In this document: positions 42,389 through 50,376 of the stretch, in pieces
Numbering within the stretch: position 1 is the stretch's first letter
Layout: every line of letters begins with the position of its first letter
DNA from: Brevundimonas sp. M20
GTDB lineage: Bacteria; Pseudomonadota; Alphaproteobacteria; Caulobacterales; Caulobacteraceae
Direction of reading: 5' to 3'
NCBI RefSeq assembly: GCF_006547065.1
Contig: NZ_CP041243.1
Coordinates: forward strand, 2,061,001-2,125,000
DNA: 64,000 nt
Translations under genes and position numbers: made by a program
Notes under the pieces: generated by a model
Seen by the model: only the letters and a program-made list of their open reading frames with translations
Told to the model about the DNA's origin: nothing
Databases searched by the model: none

Positions 42389-42778
42389 TCAGCGCTTGTC
42401 GCGGATCGTCCGGCCAACAGGCGCCAGAGCCAGCTTGGCCAGTTCCAGATCCTTCAGGGCGAAGGGAATGCCGATGATGGAGATGAACTCGGCCACCGCG
42501 ATGAGCAAGTGCGACAGGGCGATGTACCAACCCGCCACAAGGAACCAGATCACGTTCAGGACCACGGCGAGCCCGCCCGCGACCGGGTGCGGATTATCCT
42601 GCCAGACAACCTCGCGCCCGAACGGCCAGAAGCTGTAGCTGGCGATCCTCCAGGCCGCGAAGGTCCAAGGCAGGCCGACGACGGTCAGGGCCAGCAGGGC
42701 GCCGCCCACCAGCCACAACAGACCGGCCAGCCAGCCGCCGAAGAAGAACCAGAGCAGGTTGAGGATCAGACGGATCAT
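42389..42778 (-). CDS. YccF domain membrane protein
   Basis: A 129-residue inner-membrane protein with two YccF repeats. Paired hydrophobic segments are ILNLLWFFFGGWLAGLLWLV with VGLPWTFAAWRIASYSFWPFGREV, and VLNVIWFLVAGWYIALSHLL with IIGIPFALKDLELAKLALAPVG. The internal duplication is typical. Function unknown. Confidence 0.88.
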   Translation of the reverse strand: MIRLILNLLWFFFGGWLAGLLWLVGGALLALTVVGLPWTFAAWRIASYSFWPFGREVVWQDNPHPVAGGLAVVLNVIWFLVAGWYIALSHLLIAVAEFISIIGIPFALKDLELAKLALAPVGRTIRDKR

Positions 42779-42851
42779 GACCTCAACATAGGCGAACGGC
42801 CCGCCGGGACCAGCGGGCCGTCCATGAATTCGGGGTAACCCGAACGCGGTC

Positions 42852-43088
42852 TCAGTGCGGCTTCTCTGTCCAGCGGGCCTTGGCCTCGTCCTTGGTCACG
42901 TTCAGATGGACGTGCTCATCCACGTGATCCACCCAGCTGACCGGGATCATGTGGTGCTTGAAGCCGCCGGCGAGATCGAGCTTCGCCAGTTCGATCTGGT
43001 CGCCGACGACGTGATCGACCCGACCGACGTGCTCGCCGTCCGAGCCGACGACTTCGAGGTGTTCGCGGATTTGGCTGGCGTCTACCAT
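42852..43088 (-). CDS. DUF2171 domain protein
   Basis: A 78-residue protein: VDASQIREHLEVVGSDGEHVGRVDHVVGD then GGFKHHMIPVSWVDHVDEHVHL. This is the PRC-barrel-like DUF2171 pattern. GAGGAGAG precedes the ATG. The family is common as stress or envelope-associated small proteins without an assigned role. Confidence 0.85.
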   Translation of the reverse strand: MVDASQIREHLEVVGSDGEHVGRVDHVVGDQIELAKLDLAGGFKHHMIPVSWVDHVDEHVHLNVTKDEAKARWTEKPH

Positions 43089-43156
43089 GGGACTCTCCTC
43101 AGACTATGAGGCTGGACAACCATCCTGATCACGGCCGGTTGCATCATGGAGGCGTC

Positions 43157-43333
43157 ATGGGCGAGATCGTGAATCTGAACCGGTTCCGGAAGGACCGGGC
43201 CAGGGCCGAGGCGAAGGCGACCGCCGCGACCAACCGCGCCACACATGGCCGCACCAAGGGCGAAAAGACGAAGGCGGACAAGGAACGCACCCGCGCCGAA
43301 CAGCTTCTGGATGGATCGAAGCTGGAGGACTGA
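43157..43333 (+). CDS. DUF4169 family small protein
   Basis: A 58-residue, highly basic protein, MGEIVNLNRFRKDRARAEAK then THGRTKGEKTKADKERTRAE, a single charged helix matching DUF4169. GGAGG lies before ATG 43157. It is followed after 1 bp by another 58-residue gene. Families of this type often accompany ribbon-helix-helix genes in alphaproteobacteria; one lies at 45019. Function unknown. Confidence 0.8.
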   Translation: MGEIVNLNRFRKDRARAEAKATAATNRATHGRTKGEKTKADKERTRAEQLLDGSKLED

Positions 43334-43334
43334 G

Positions 43335-43511
43335 ATGGGCGGCTATGCTCCCCGGACGCGCGCCGGACTGATCGCCCTGATCGCCATGCGTCGGGCGACC
43401 GCCGAAAAGATCCGCCGCAAGAAGCTGTCGGAAGCGAAGACGCCCGAGCAGGTCGAGACGCTCGTCGAGGCGGATCGGAAGCAGAAGAAGGCGGGCTGGT
43501 TCCGGCTCTAG
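43335..43511 (+). CDS. small basic protein, unknown
   Basis: A 58-residue protein, MGGYAPRTRAGLIALIAMRR then ATAEKIRRKKLSEAKTPEQV, ending KAGWFRL. It starts 1 bp after the DUF4169 stop and should be cotranscribed. Its stop codon TAG overlaps the stop of the convergent EamA gene in the palindrome CTAG. No family recognised. Confidence 0.65.
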   Translation: MGGYAPRTRAGLIALIAMRRATAEKIRRKKLSEAKTPEQVETLVEADRKQKKAGWFRL

Positions 43512-44437
43512 TGTTTGGGCGCGCGGATCAGCAGCGCCTGTCCCGACAGCACCAGCAGCAGACCGATCAGCGCCGGCCAGCCGAAGCGGGCGCTCTCGAA
43601 GATCACCGACACCAGCATGGCGATGGGCGGCGTCAGGGCTGAGATGTAACTGGCCATGGCGTAGCCGATCGAGCGCGCGATGGTGAAGTACAAACCGAAC
43701 GCGATCACCGAGCCGAACAGCGACAGGTAGAGCAGCGAGCCGATGTAGGCGGGCGTGGGGGCGACCGTGAACTCCACGCCTGTCGCGAGGCCGTAGATCA
43801 CCAGAAGCCCCGTGCCGTAAGCCATGGCCCAGGCGGTCGACGGGATGGCCTGCGAGCCCTTCTGCTGGCCCCGCCACGCGAAAAAATTGCCGAAGGCCGA
43901 GGCCGTGGTGGCGATCAGGGCCAGGCCCACGCCGACGGCGGCGCGCTGATCGAAGCCCGTGCCCAGAACCTCGCCGCCGGACAGAACCGCCACTCCGGCG
44001 ATCCCCAGCAGCGCCCCGCCCCATGACGCAGCCGCCGCCTTCTGGCGCGCGATCAGGCGGAACAGGACCAGGTTGATGAAGGTCAGCGAGGCGAAGGTCA
44101 CAGCGACGATGGCCGAAGCGACATGCTCCTCGGCCGCGTAGGTGAAGCTGTAGCTGAGCGAAAAGGCGAACGCCCCCTGCCCCAGCGCCGCCAGATGCTG
44201 CGCCTTGGTCAGTTTCAGGTTCTGCCGGAAGACCACGCAACCGAGGAACAGTACCGCCGACGCCAGACCAAATCGCCAGACGATGGAGGCGATGTTGGGG
44301 ACCTCGCCCAGTTGCAGGGTGATGGCGAACCAGGTCGTGCCCCAGATCATCGCGCAGATGATCACGCCGCCGATCCCGAGCAGGGTCGTGCGGCTCAGGC
44401 GGGGACGCGAAACAGGCGCTTCGGCGGGATCGGACAT
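43508..44437 (-). CDS. EamA (DMT superfamily) transporter
   Basis: A 309-residue protein with ten hydrophobic segments in two EamA repeats: GIGGVIICAMIWGTTWFAI opens the first and GVGLALIATTASAFGNFFAWRG the second. Members export or take up small metabolites such as amino acids; the substrate is not readable. ATG 44437 is the first Met of a plausible cytosolic N-terminus. Its upstream region contains a 12-bp inverted repeat shared with the divergent ybaY-like gene. Confidence 0.9.
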   Translation of the reverse strand: MSDPAEAPVSRPRLSRTTLLGIGGVIICAMIWGTTWFAITLQLGEVPNIASIVWRFGLASAVLFLGCVVFRQNLKLTKAQHLAALGQGAFAFSLSYSFTYAAEEHVASAIVAVTFASLTFINLVLFRLIARQKAAAASWGGALLGIAGVAVLSGGEVLGTGFDQRAAVGVGLALIATTASAFGNFFAWRGQQKGSQAIPSTAWAMAYGTGLLVIYGLATGVEFTVAPTPAYIGSLLYLSLFGSVIAFGLYFTIARSIGYAMASYISALTPPIAMLVSVIFESARFGWPALIGLLLVLSGQALLIRAPKH

Positions 44438-44462
44438 CGCCCCGCAATGCCCGCGTGGAAGA

Positions 44463-44515
44463 CGCCGCACAAGCACTGTTCTGGCGAGGCTCGCATAAGG
44501 CGCGCTTGTGCGGCG
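44463..44515. repeat. 12-bp perfect inverted repeat between divergent genes
   Basis: CGCCGCACAAGC (44463-44474) and GCTTGTGCGGCG (44504-44515) are separated by 29 bp in the 128-bp gap between the EamA gene and the YbaY-like gene. It could be a regulator's split operator or a structured leader of either transcript. Confidence 0.6.
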
Positions 44516-44565
44516 CAGCTTCCGGCCGCGTTCTGCGTTTGGCTGGATGAAACCGGAGATGTCTG

Positions 44566-45000
44566 ATGCGTCGCGCCCTGCTTATCCCGATCCTGCCGCT
44601 GGCCCTGATGGCCTGCGCGCCTACGCCGTCAGGCGAGCCGCAAACGCCGCCGCGGGTTGGACACGGCATGACGGTCGTGAACGTCACCGCCACCTATCGC
44701 GAACGCATTCTGCTGCCGCCCGGCCATGTGCTGAAAGTTCGGCTTGAAGACGTCAGCCGCGCTGACGCGCCCGCCGAGGTTCTGGCCGAACACGCCGAGC
44801 CCCTGAACGGTCGGGCCCCGCCCTATCAGGCGACGCTGGGCTTCCCGTCCAGCCAGATCGACCCCCGACACACCTATGCGGTGCGCGCCGAAATCCGTGA
44901 TCCGTCCGGCGCCCTGCGGTTCACCACCGACACCCGGCACGCGGTCCTGACCCATGGCGCCCCGGCCCGCGCCGACATCGTGCTGGTCGCCGTCCGCTGA
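44566..45000 (+). CDS. YbaY family lipoprotein
   Basis: A 144-residue lipoprotein. The signal MRRALLIPILPLALMAC ends in a lipobox (LMAC). The mature part is the YbaY beta-sandwich: VVNVTATYRERILLPPGHVLKVRLEDVSRADAP, then PYQATLGFPSSQIDPRHTYAVRAEI. CCGGAGA precedes the ATG. Role unknown; the family is generally envelope-located. Confidence 0.85.
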   Translation: MRRALLIPILPLALMACAPTPSGEPQTPPRVGHGMTVVNVTATYRERILLPPGHVLKVRLEDVSRADAPAEVLAEHAEPLNGRAPPYQATLGFPSSQIDPRHTYAVRAEIRDPSGALRFTTDTRHAVLTHGAPARADIVLVAVR

Positions 45001-45018
45001 TCGCCTTACTGAGGACGG

Positions 45019-45255
45019 ATGCTGAAGAAACGCTCCGTCTCCCTGTCCGGCCACGCCACCTCGGTGGCGCTGGAGGCCGAATTCTGGGTGGTGCTGGATC
45101 AGGTGGGCGCCGCGATGGGTCTGTCCCATGCCGGTCTCATGAAGCGCATCGACGAGACGCGCGGACGCACGCCGCTGGCCTCCGCCTGCCGACTTCTGGC
45201 GCTCGCCTGGGCCGGCGGCGATCACAGCTTTGCGGGTCAGGTTTCGACCGATTGA
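45019..45255 (+). CDS. ribbon-helix-helix domain protein
   Basis: A 78-residue protein matching the RHH_4 family: KKRSVSLSGHATSVALEAEFW then MGLSHAGLMKRIDETRG and SACRLLALAWA. GAGGACGG lies before the ATG. Members are presumed DNA-binding dimers with no known regulon. It is followed by the SIMPL gene after 49 bp. Confidence 0.82.
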   Translation: MLKKRSVSLSGHATSVALEAEFWVVLDQVGAAMGLSHAGLMKRIDETRGRTPLASACRLLALAWAGGDHSFAGQVSTD

Positions 45256-45304
45256 CTTCGCCCATGGCGAGCGCATCGTCGGCCTCTCTTCATGGAGCCC
45301 GGCC

Positions 45305-46027
45305 GTGGCCATCACCTTCGACAAGTCCCTTCTCCCCGCCGCCGTTTTCGGCGGTCTGATCGCTATCGGCATGATCGGCGGCGGCGCCCTGATCGGGTCC
45401 GGCGTCGTCAATGCCCAGGTGGGCAATCGGCAGGTTACGGTTCGCGGCGTGGCTGAACGGAACGTAGTCGCCGACCTCGCCGTCCTGACCCTCAGCTTCA
45501 AGGCGGCCAACGACGATCTGCCGACGGCCCAGGCCCAGATTGACCGCGATCTGGCCAGCGTGCGCGCGTTCCTGCGTGGACAGGGTTATTCGGACGCACA
45601 GATCACCATCGGTCGGATGCAGGTCACCGATACGAAGGCGCGGGAGTACGGCTCGTCCGAGAACACGATCCGCTACATCGTCAGCCAGAGCGTCACCGTA
45701 CGGACCAGCGACGTACAGCGTGTGGCGACCACCGAACGGGCGCTGAACGATCTGGTGCGGCAGGGCGTCCAGCTGGACTTCGCCGCACCGAACTACGTCT
45801 TCACCAAACTGAACGAGGTGCGGCCCTCGATGATCGCGGAAGCGACCGCCTCGGCCCGGTCGGGCGCCGAGCAGTTCGCCAAGGATTCCGGCGCGCCGCT
45901 CGGCCCCATCCGTCAGGCGACGCAGGGCTCGTTTGAAATCCTGGCCCGCGAGGACATAGACAACGAGGCCACCTCCCTGAACAAGCGCGTCCGGGTGGTG
46001 GCCACCGTCACCTATCAGCTACGCTGA
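45305..46027 (+). CDS. SIMPL/DUF541 domain membrane-anchored protein
   Basis: A 240-residue protein. One N-terminal helix (LLPAAVFGGLIAIGMIGGGAL) anchors an exported SIMPL domain: RQVTVRGVAERNVVADLAVLTLSFKAA, SVRAFLRGQGYSDAQITIGRMQV and ATASARSGAEQFAKDSGAPLGPI. GGAGCCC precedes GTG 45305, which starts just before the hydrophobic segment. The fold is of the BP26/Irak-associated type; function uncertain. The stop abuts the convergent gene. Confidence 0.87.
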   Translation: MAITFDKSLLPAAVFGGLIAIGMIGGGALIGSGVVNAQVGNRQVTVRGVAERNVVADLAVLTLSFKAANDDLPTAQAQIDRDLASVRAFLRGQGYSDAQITIGRMQVTDTKAREYGSSENTIRYIVSQSVTVRTSDVQRVATTERALNDLVRQGVQLDFAAPNYVFTKLNEVRPSMIAEATASARSGAEQFAKDSGAPLGPIRQATQGSFEILAREDIDNEATSLNKRVRVVATVTYQLR

Positions 46028-46330
46028 TCAGCCCGCCGGAGCCGGCGCCGGGTCCGGATTGGGCGTCGCCGGGCGCTCGATCGGCGGCGGGGCCGGCAAA
46101 TCCGGCATCTTCGGCGCGTCCGGCAGGTTGAGATTGATGTCGACATCCGTCGCCTTGGGTGTCTCGATCTCTCCGCCGCGGTTCAACACGACAAAGGCTA
46201 TGACGGCCACCACCACGAGCAGTCCGCCGACCAGGAAGGCGATGACGGCGCCTCCGCCGCGTCGCTGGGGCGGATTGTTGATGGTGGTATGATGCACGAC
46301 CTCCGGGCGACCGGGGGGCTGATCGGTCAT
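46028..46330 (-). CDS. small single-helix membrane protein (paralogue of 46334)
   Basis: A 100-residue protein with a polar N-terminus containing HHTTINNPPQRRGGG, one helix (VIAFLVGGLLVVVAVIAFVV), a basic patch and a periplasmic segment DVDINLNLPDAPKMPDLPAP with a Pro-rich tail. The layout repeats that of the upstream protein (helix then DVNLPE). Starts 3 bp after that gene's stop. The pair sits behind a consensus EcfG promoter. Function unknown. Confidence 0.75.
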   Translation of the reverse strand: MTDQPPGRPEVVHHTTINNPPQRRGGGAVIAFLVGGLLVVVAVIAFVVLNRGGEIETPKATDVDINLNLPDAPKMPDLPAPPPIERPATPNPDPAPAPAG

Positions 46331-46333
46331 GGC

Positions 46334-46525
46334 TCAGTTCCCCGGGGTCGCGGGAGCCGAAACCTCCGGCAGGTTCACATCGACACTCACTTCCTTCTTC
46401 TCGGCGCCCGGCAGGCCGCCCCGGAAGACGAAGAAGGCGATGACCAGAACCGCGACCAGAAGCCCGCCGATAATGAAGGCGAGGCCCGAGTTGCCGCCGC
46501 CGCTGCTGTTGGTGTTCTCAGCCAT
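46334..46525 (-). CDS. small single-helix membrane protein
   Basis: A 63-residue protein, MAENTNSSGGGNSGLAFIIG, with one helix (LAFIIGGLLVAVLVIAFFVF) and a short outer segment KKEVSVDVNLPEVSAPATP. AAGGAGGAA precedes the ATG at ideal distance. It is the first gene of a two-gene unit with its paralogue and has a GGAAC-N17-CGTT promoter 40 bp upstream. Confidence 0.78.
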   Translation of the reverse strand: MAENTNSSGGGNSGLAFIIGGLLVAVLVIAFFVFRGGLPGAEKKEVSVDVNLPEVSAPATPGN

Positions 46526-46562
46526 ATTGGGTTCCTCCTTGTTGACCCTTATCCCGGTGCAA

Positions 46563-46588
46563 GGAACGGAGGCCTGACCGTAACGGTT
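46563..46588 (+). promoter_or_regulatory. EcfG/SigT-type promoter toward the UvrD-type helicase
   Basis: GGAAC (46563-46567), 17-bp spacer, GGTT (46585-46588), 63 bp before the helicase start. It interlocks with the opposing promoter. Confidence 0.4.
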
Positions 46589-46590
46589 CC
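46565..46590 (-). promoter_or_regulatory. consensus EcfG/SigT promoter for the small membrane protein pair
   Basis: On the minus strand GGAAC (46590-46586), 17-bp spacer, CGTT (46568-46565). This is an exact match to the EcfG consensus and lies 39 bp before ATG 46525. Confidence 0.65.
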
Positions 46591-46651
46591 GAAGAGGGTC
46601 GTTCGCGACGGCTGACAAGAGCGCCCGGTCTCCTTATGTTCTCGCCGGTCC

Positions 46652-48985
46652 ATGACTGATTCAGCTCCTCCCCGCATTTCCGACCTCGCCCGTTCGCAGG
46701 GCCCTGGGGGCCTCACGCCCTCGGCGGCTTCCGACTATCTGACGGGGCTGAACCCCGAGCAGCGCGACGCGGTGGAAACCACCGAGGGCCCGTTGCTGGT
46801 TCTGGCCGGCGCAGGCACCGGCAAGACGCGGGTGCTGACCACCCGACTGGCGCACATCCTGGCGACAGGCCGGGCCAAGCCGTGGGAACTGCTGGTCGTC
46901 ACCTTCACCAACAAGGCCGCGCGCGAGATGCGCGAGCGGATCACCCACCTGATCGGGCCGTCGGCCGAGGGCCTGCGCTGGCTCGGCACCTTCCACTCCG
47001 TGTCGGCCCAGATCCTGCGACGGCATGCCGAACTGGTCGGGCTGAAGTCGAGCTTCACCATCCTGGATACCGACGATCAGGAGCGGGTGTGCAAACAGCT
47101 GCTCGAGGCCGCCAACCTCGACACGAAGCGCTGGACGCCCAAGTCGCTGAACACTCTGATCGACCACTGGAAGAACCGCGGCTGGACCCCGGACAAGCTG
47201 CCGCCGTCAGAGGACTTCGCCAACGGCAAGGGTCACGCCCTGTACGCCGCCTATCAGGCGCGACTGGCCAGTCTGAATGCCTGCGACTTCGGCGACCTGT
47301 TGCTGCACAACCTGACGATCCTGTCGCAGCATGCGGATATCGCGGAGGAATATCGGCGTCGCTTCCGCTACATTCTGGTGGACGAGTATCAGGACACCAA
47401 TGTCGCCCAGTACCTGTGGCTGCGCCTGCTGACCTCCTCGACCGGCAACGTCTGCTGTGTCGGCGACGACGACCAGTCGATCTACGGCTGGCGCGGGGCC
47501 GAGGTGGACAACATCCTGCGTTTCGAGCGGGACTTCCAGGGCGCCAAGGTGATCCGGCTGGAGCGAAACTACCGCTCGACCCACCACATCCTCGGCGCCG
47601 CCTCGGGGCTGATCAAGGCGAACCGGAGCCGTCTGGGCAAGACGCTCTGGACCGAGGACAAGACCGGCGACAAGGTCCGGGTGCGCGGCGTCTGGGACGG
47701 CGAGGCCGAGGCCCGGCTGATCGCCGACGAGATCGAGACCGCCCGCAAGCAGGGCGTCAGCTATCGCGACATGGCGGTATTGGTGCGCGCCTCGTTCCAG
47801 ATGCGGGCGTTCGAGGAGCGGTTCGTCATGCTGGCGATCCCGTACACCGTCATCGGCGGCCCTCGGTTCTTCGAGCGGGCCGAAATCCGCGACGCCCACG
47901 CCTATCTGCGCCTGATCCTGTCCGAGGACGACGATCTGGCCTTTGAGCGGATCGTCAACGTGCCCAAGCGCGGGCTGGGCGACACCAGCGTGCAGAAGGT
48001 GCTGCAGATCGCGCGCGAGAACGGCGTCTCGGCCATGGCCGCCGTCCGTCACCTAATCGGCACGGACGAGCTGCAGGCCCGCACCCGCACCGCCTTCTCC
48101 AACTTCATCCGCGACATCGACCGCTGGCGGACGCTGGGCCAGACGACCAGCCACTGGGAGCTGACCGAGGCCGTTCTGGAGGAAAGCGGCTACACCGACA
48201 TGCAGAAGGCCGACCGGGCGACCGGCCAGACCCGGCTCGACAACCTGAAAGAGCTGACGCAGTCGATGCAGCAGTTCGACGGCCTGACCGCCTATCTGGA
48301 GCACGTCTCGCTGGTCATGGACCTGGACCGGGGCGAAAGCGCCGAGTCGGTGCAGATCATGACCCTGCACGGCGCCAAGGGACTGGAGTTCCCGCTGGTC
48401 TTCCTGCCGGGCTGGGAGGAAGGCGTTTTCCCCAGCCAACGCAGCATCGACGAGAAGGGCGAGAAGGGCCTCGAGGAAGAACGCCGCCTGGCCTACGTCG
48501 GCGTCACACGGGGCAAGGAGGATGTCCGCATTTCCTTCGCCGCCAACCGTCTGGTCTATGGCCGCTGGACCAGCCAGCTGCCCAGCCGCTTTGTCGACGA
48601 ACTGCCCATCGACCACGTCGAGCCCCAGTCGGACACCGGCTACTACGGGGCTTCTACCGGCATGAAGGAAGCCAGGAGCCGCTGGGACGAGGCGCCCTCA
48701 TTCGGCTCGGGCTACTCCTCGCCCGGCTGGAAGCGCGGACAGGCCTTCACCGCCAACCGCGTGCCCAACGCCCAGCCCGCCCGTCAGACCCTGTTGGAAG
48801 GCGACGGCCGACTGGTCGCCACCGCCGATCCCAAGGCCGGCTCGGGCTGGACGCGCGGCGACCGGGTCTTCCATCAGAAGTTCGGCTACGGCGCCGTGAA
48901 GTCCATCGAGGGCAACAAACTGGTGGTCGCCTTCGACAAGGCGGGCGAGAAGAAGGTGATCGACACCTTCGTGGAGAAGGCGTGA
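46652..48985 (+). CDS. UvrD/PcrA-type DNA helicase
   Basis: A 777-residue superfamily 1A 3'-5' helicase. Motifs in order are LNPEQRDAVETTEGPLLVLAGAGTGKT (Q motif and Walker A, K58), VTFTNKAAREMRERI (Ia), ILVDEYQDTNVAQY (Walker B), CVGDDDQSIYGWRGAE (III), LERNYRST (IV), MTLHGAKGLEFPLVFLPG (V) and EEERRLAYVGVTRGKED (VI). The C-terminus has the PcrA-like RNA polymerase-binding Tudor fold (GDRVFHQKFGYGAVKSIEGNK). It serves nucleotide excision repair and replication-transcription conflict. The first 30 residues are an unconserved extension. Confidence 0.94.
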   Translation: MTDSAPPRISDLARSQGPGGLTPSAASDYLTGLNPEQRDAVETTEGPLLVLAGAGTGKTRVLTTRLAHILATGRAKPWELLVVTFTNKAAREMRERITHLIGPSAEGLRWLGTFHSVSAQILRRHAELVGLKSSFTILDTDDQERVCKQLLEAANLDTKRWTPKSLNTLIDHWKNRGWTPDKLPPSEDFANGKGHALYAAYQARLASLNACDFGDLLLHNLTILSQHADIAEEYRRRFRYILVDEYQDTNVAQYLWLRLLTSSTGNVCCVGDDDQSIYGWRGAEVDNILRFERDFQGAKVIRLERNYRSTHHILGAASGLIKANRSRLGKTLWTEDKTGDKVRVRGVWDGEAEARLIADEIETARKQGVSYRDMAVLVRASFQMRAFEERFVMLAIPYTVIGGPRFFERAEIRDAHAYLRLILSEDDDLAFERIVNVPKRGLGDTSVQKVLQIARENGVSAMAAVRHLIGTDELQARTRTAFSNFIRDIDRWRTLGQTTSHWELTEAVLEESGYTDMQKADRATGQTRLDNLKELTQSMQQFDGLTAYLEHVSLVMDLDRGESAESVQIMTLHGAKGLEFPLVFLPGWEEGVFPSQRSIDEKGEKGLEEERRLAYVGVTRGKEDVRISFAANRLVYGRWTSQLPSRFVDELPIDHVEPQSDTGYYGASTGMKEARSRWDEAPSFGSGYSSPGWKRGQAFTANRVPNAQPARQTLLEGDGRLVATADPKAGSGWTRGDRVFHQKFGYGAVKSIEGNKLVVAFDKAGEKKVIDTFVEKA

Positions 48986-49012
48986 CGACACGATCCATGT
49001 TACAAGCCGTGC

Positions 49013-49285
49013 ATGGCTGACGGCGCGCTGACCCTCGAACTCGACGCCTACACCGTCGGCAAGATCGCCGAGCGGGCCAAGGCCATGGGAATTGCGCCGG
49101 AGGAACTGGCCGCAATGGTGCTGGACGCGCGCTTCTTTGACTACGACGACTTCAGCTGGATCAATGGCGATCCACGCAGCGATGCGGTTGAACCGTCCGG
49201 GCTCCACGAGACTGGTCGTCCATGGAAGGACGTTCGCCCGGAGTTTCTCGCCCTGATCGACAAGACGTTCGGCAAGCCCGAGTGA
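49013..49285 (+). CDS. putative antitoxin of a ParE-type module
   Basis: A 90-residue acidic protein: ALTLELDAYTVGKIAERAKAMGIAPEELAAMVLDARFF, which looks like a short helical DNA-binding or dimerisation unit, and an extended C-terminal tail (GRPWKDVRPEFLALIDKTFG). It overlaps the toxin gene by 4 bp. Assignment rests on context and size. Confidence 0.7.
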   Translation: MADGALTLELDAYTVGKIAERAKAMGIAPEELAAMVLDARFFDYDDFSWINGDPRSDAVEPSGLHETGRPWKDVRPEFLALIDKTFGKPE

Positions 49286-49569
49286 AAGTGGTTCTCTCGC
49301 CCCGGGCCGAACTCGATTTCGAGACCCAGGTGCGATGGCTCGCCGCCCATTCTCCCTCCGCAGGCCGGGCCGCGGCGCTGAAGATCGTGGAGACGATCGA
49401 CCTTCTGGTGGAATTCCCCGACATAGGCCTCGCTGTCCATGGTGGCTGCCGCGAGAAGCAGGTCCAGTTTGGGCGCGATGGGTTCGTCATTCGCTATCGA
49501 CGGACCGGAGACGCCGTGATCATCCTGCGCATCTTTCACGGCCGTCAGGACCGGCAGGGCGCAAACTGA
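49282..49569 (+). CDS. RelE/ParE superfamily toxin
   Basis: A 95-residue protein with the ParE fold: VVLSPRAELDFETQVRWLA, SAGRAAALKIVETIDLLVEFPDIGLAV and FVIRYRRTGDAVIILRIFHGRQDR. The C-terminal I-L-R-I-F-H-G-x-Q/R-D-R is typical of ParE toxins, which poison gyrase. Starts at GTG 49282. The stop overlaps the next start (TGATG). Confidence 0.87.
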   Translation: MKVVLSPRAELDFETQVRWLAAHSPSAGRAAALKIVETIDLLVEFPDIGLAVHGGCREKQVQFGRDGFVIRYRRTGDAVIILRIFHGRQDRQGAN

Positions 49570-50276
49570 TGATCACGAGATTTCTGATCTCCCTGTCGGC
49601 GTTTGCCGCCATGCTCTCTTTCGCTTCAACCGCCACGGCGGCCTGCGAGCGATACCCGACCGTGGCCGAGGAATTCGCCGCCGCCGACTACGTCTTCATG
49701 GTGCAGGTGACATCCGGACGGATGGATCGGACGCCTGCCGATCCCGAGGGCTTCGACGGCGTCGAATATACGGTGCAGCCGCTCAAGACCTTCAAGGGAG
49801 AGCCCCCGCCGGAGCTGTTGCTCTACAGCGAGAACAGCACCGGCCGTTTTCCGATGGCGGTGGCCGGCTGGTATCTGGTCTTCGTCGGCCCGGCCTACGG
49901 CGTCGGCTTCGCGGAACCGCCCCGGATCGAGCGCGCCGTCAGCAACTGCGGCCACTCCTTCCTGCTGAATTCCGTCCCCTTCGCGCTTGAGCGTCCTCCG
50001 ACCGACCTGACGTTCGACCAATTGATGGCCATGGTGCCGGAGATCAGTGCATTGGTCGAGCGAGCGGAAGGCTGCCTCCATTTCCAGGGCGAGGAGCCCT
50101 ATGACGAGTACCGACGGGGCGACATCGCACGGGCGCTTATGAATTTGCGCTGTGACACGCTGGGCTCCGAGGTCGCCTCTACCCGCGCCCGCTTCGACGG
50201 CGCGCCGGAGGCCCAGACCCGTCTGGACCGCGCCATGGAGGGCAATACCCGGCCGGCTTCCCGACCCGGGTCTTAG
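49569..50276 (+). CDS. exported protein, unknown function
   Basis: A 235-residue protein with a signal peptide (MITRFLISLSAFAAMLSFASTATA, cut before ACERY). The mature domain has C-E-R-Y, an NTR/TIMP-like pattern: AAADYVFMVQVTSGRMD, GFDGVEYTVQPLKTFKG, LLYSENSTGRFPMAVAGWYLVFVG and AVSNCGHS. Similarity to netrin/TIMP-type OB folds is inferred from the spacing of Cys and strands. It overlaps the toxin stop by one base, though a functional link is unlikely. Confidence 0.75.
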   Translation: MITRFLISLSAFAAMLSFASTATAACERYPTVAEEFAAADYVFMVQVTSGRMDRTPADPEGFDGVEYTVQPLKTFKGEPPPELLLYSENSTGRFPMAVAGWYLVFVGPAYGVGFAEPPRIERAVSNCGHSFLLNSVPFALERPPTDLTFDQLMAMVPEISALVERAEGCLHFQGEEPYDEYRRGDIARALMNLRCDTLGSEVASTRARFDGAPEAQTRLDRAMEGNTRPASRPGS

Positions 50277-50376
50277 CGCGCGATGACGATTCAGGGTCGC
50301 CGTGACACATCACACTGGCCGCGAAGCGATTTACCCGCGAGAACAGGCATCACCTGTGAGCACGGATGACTCGCCG

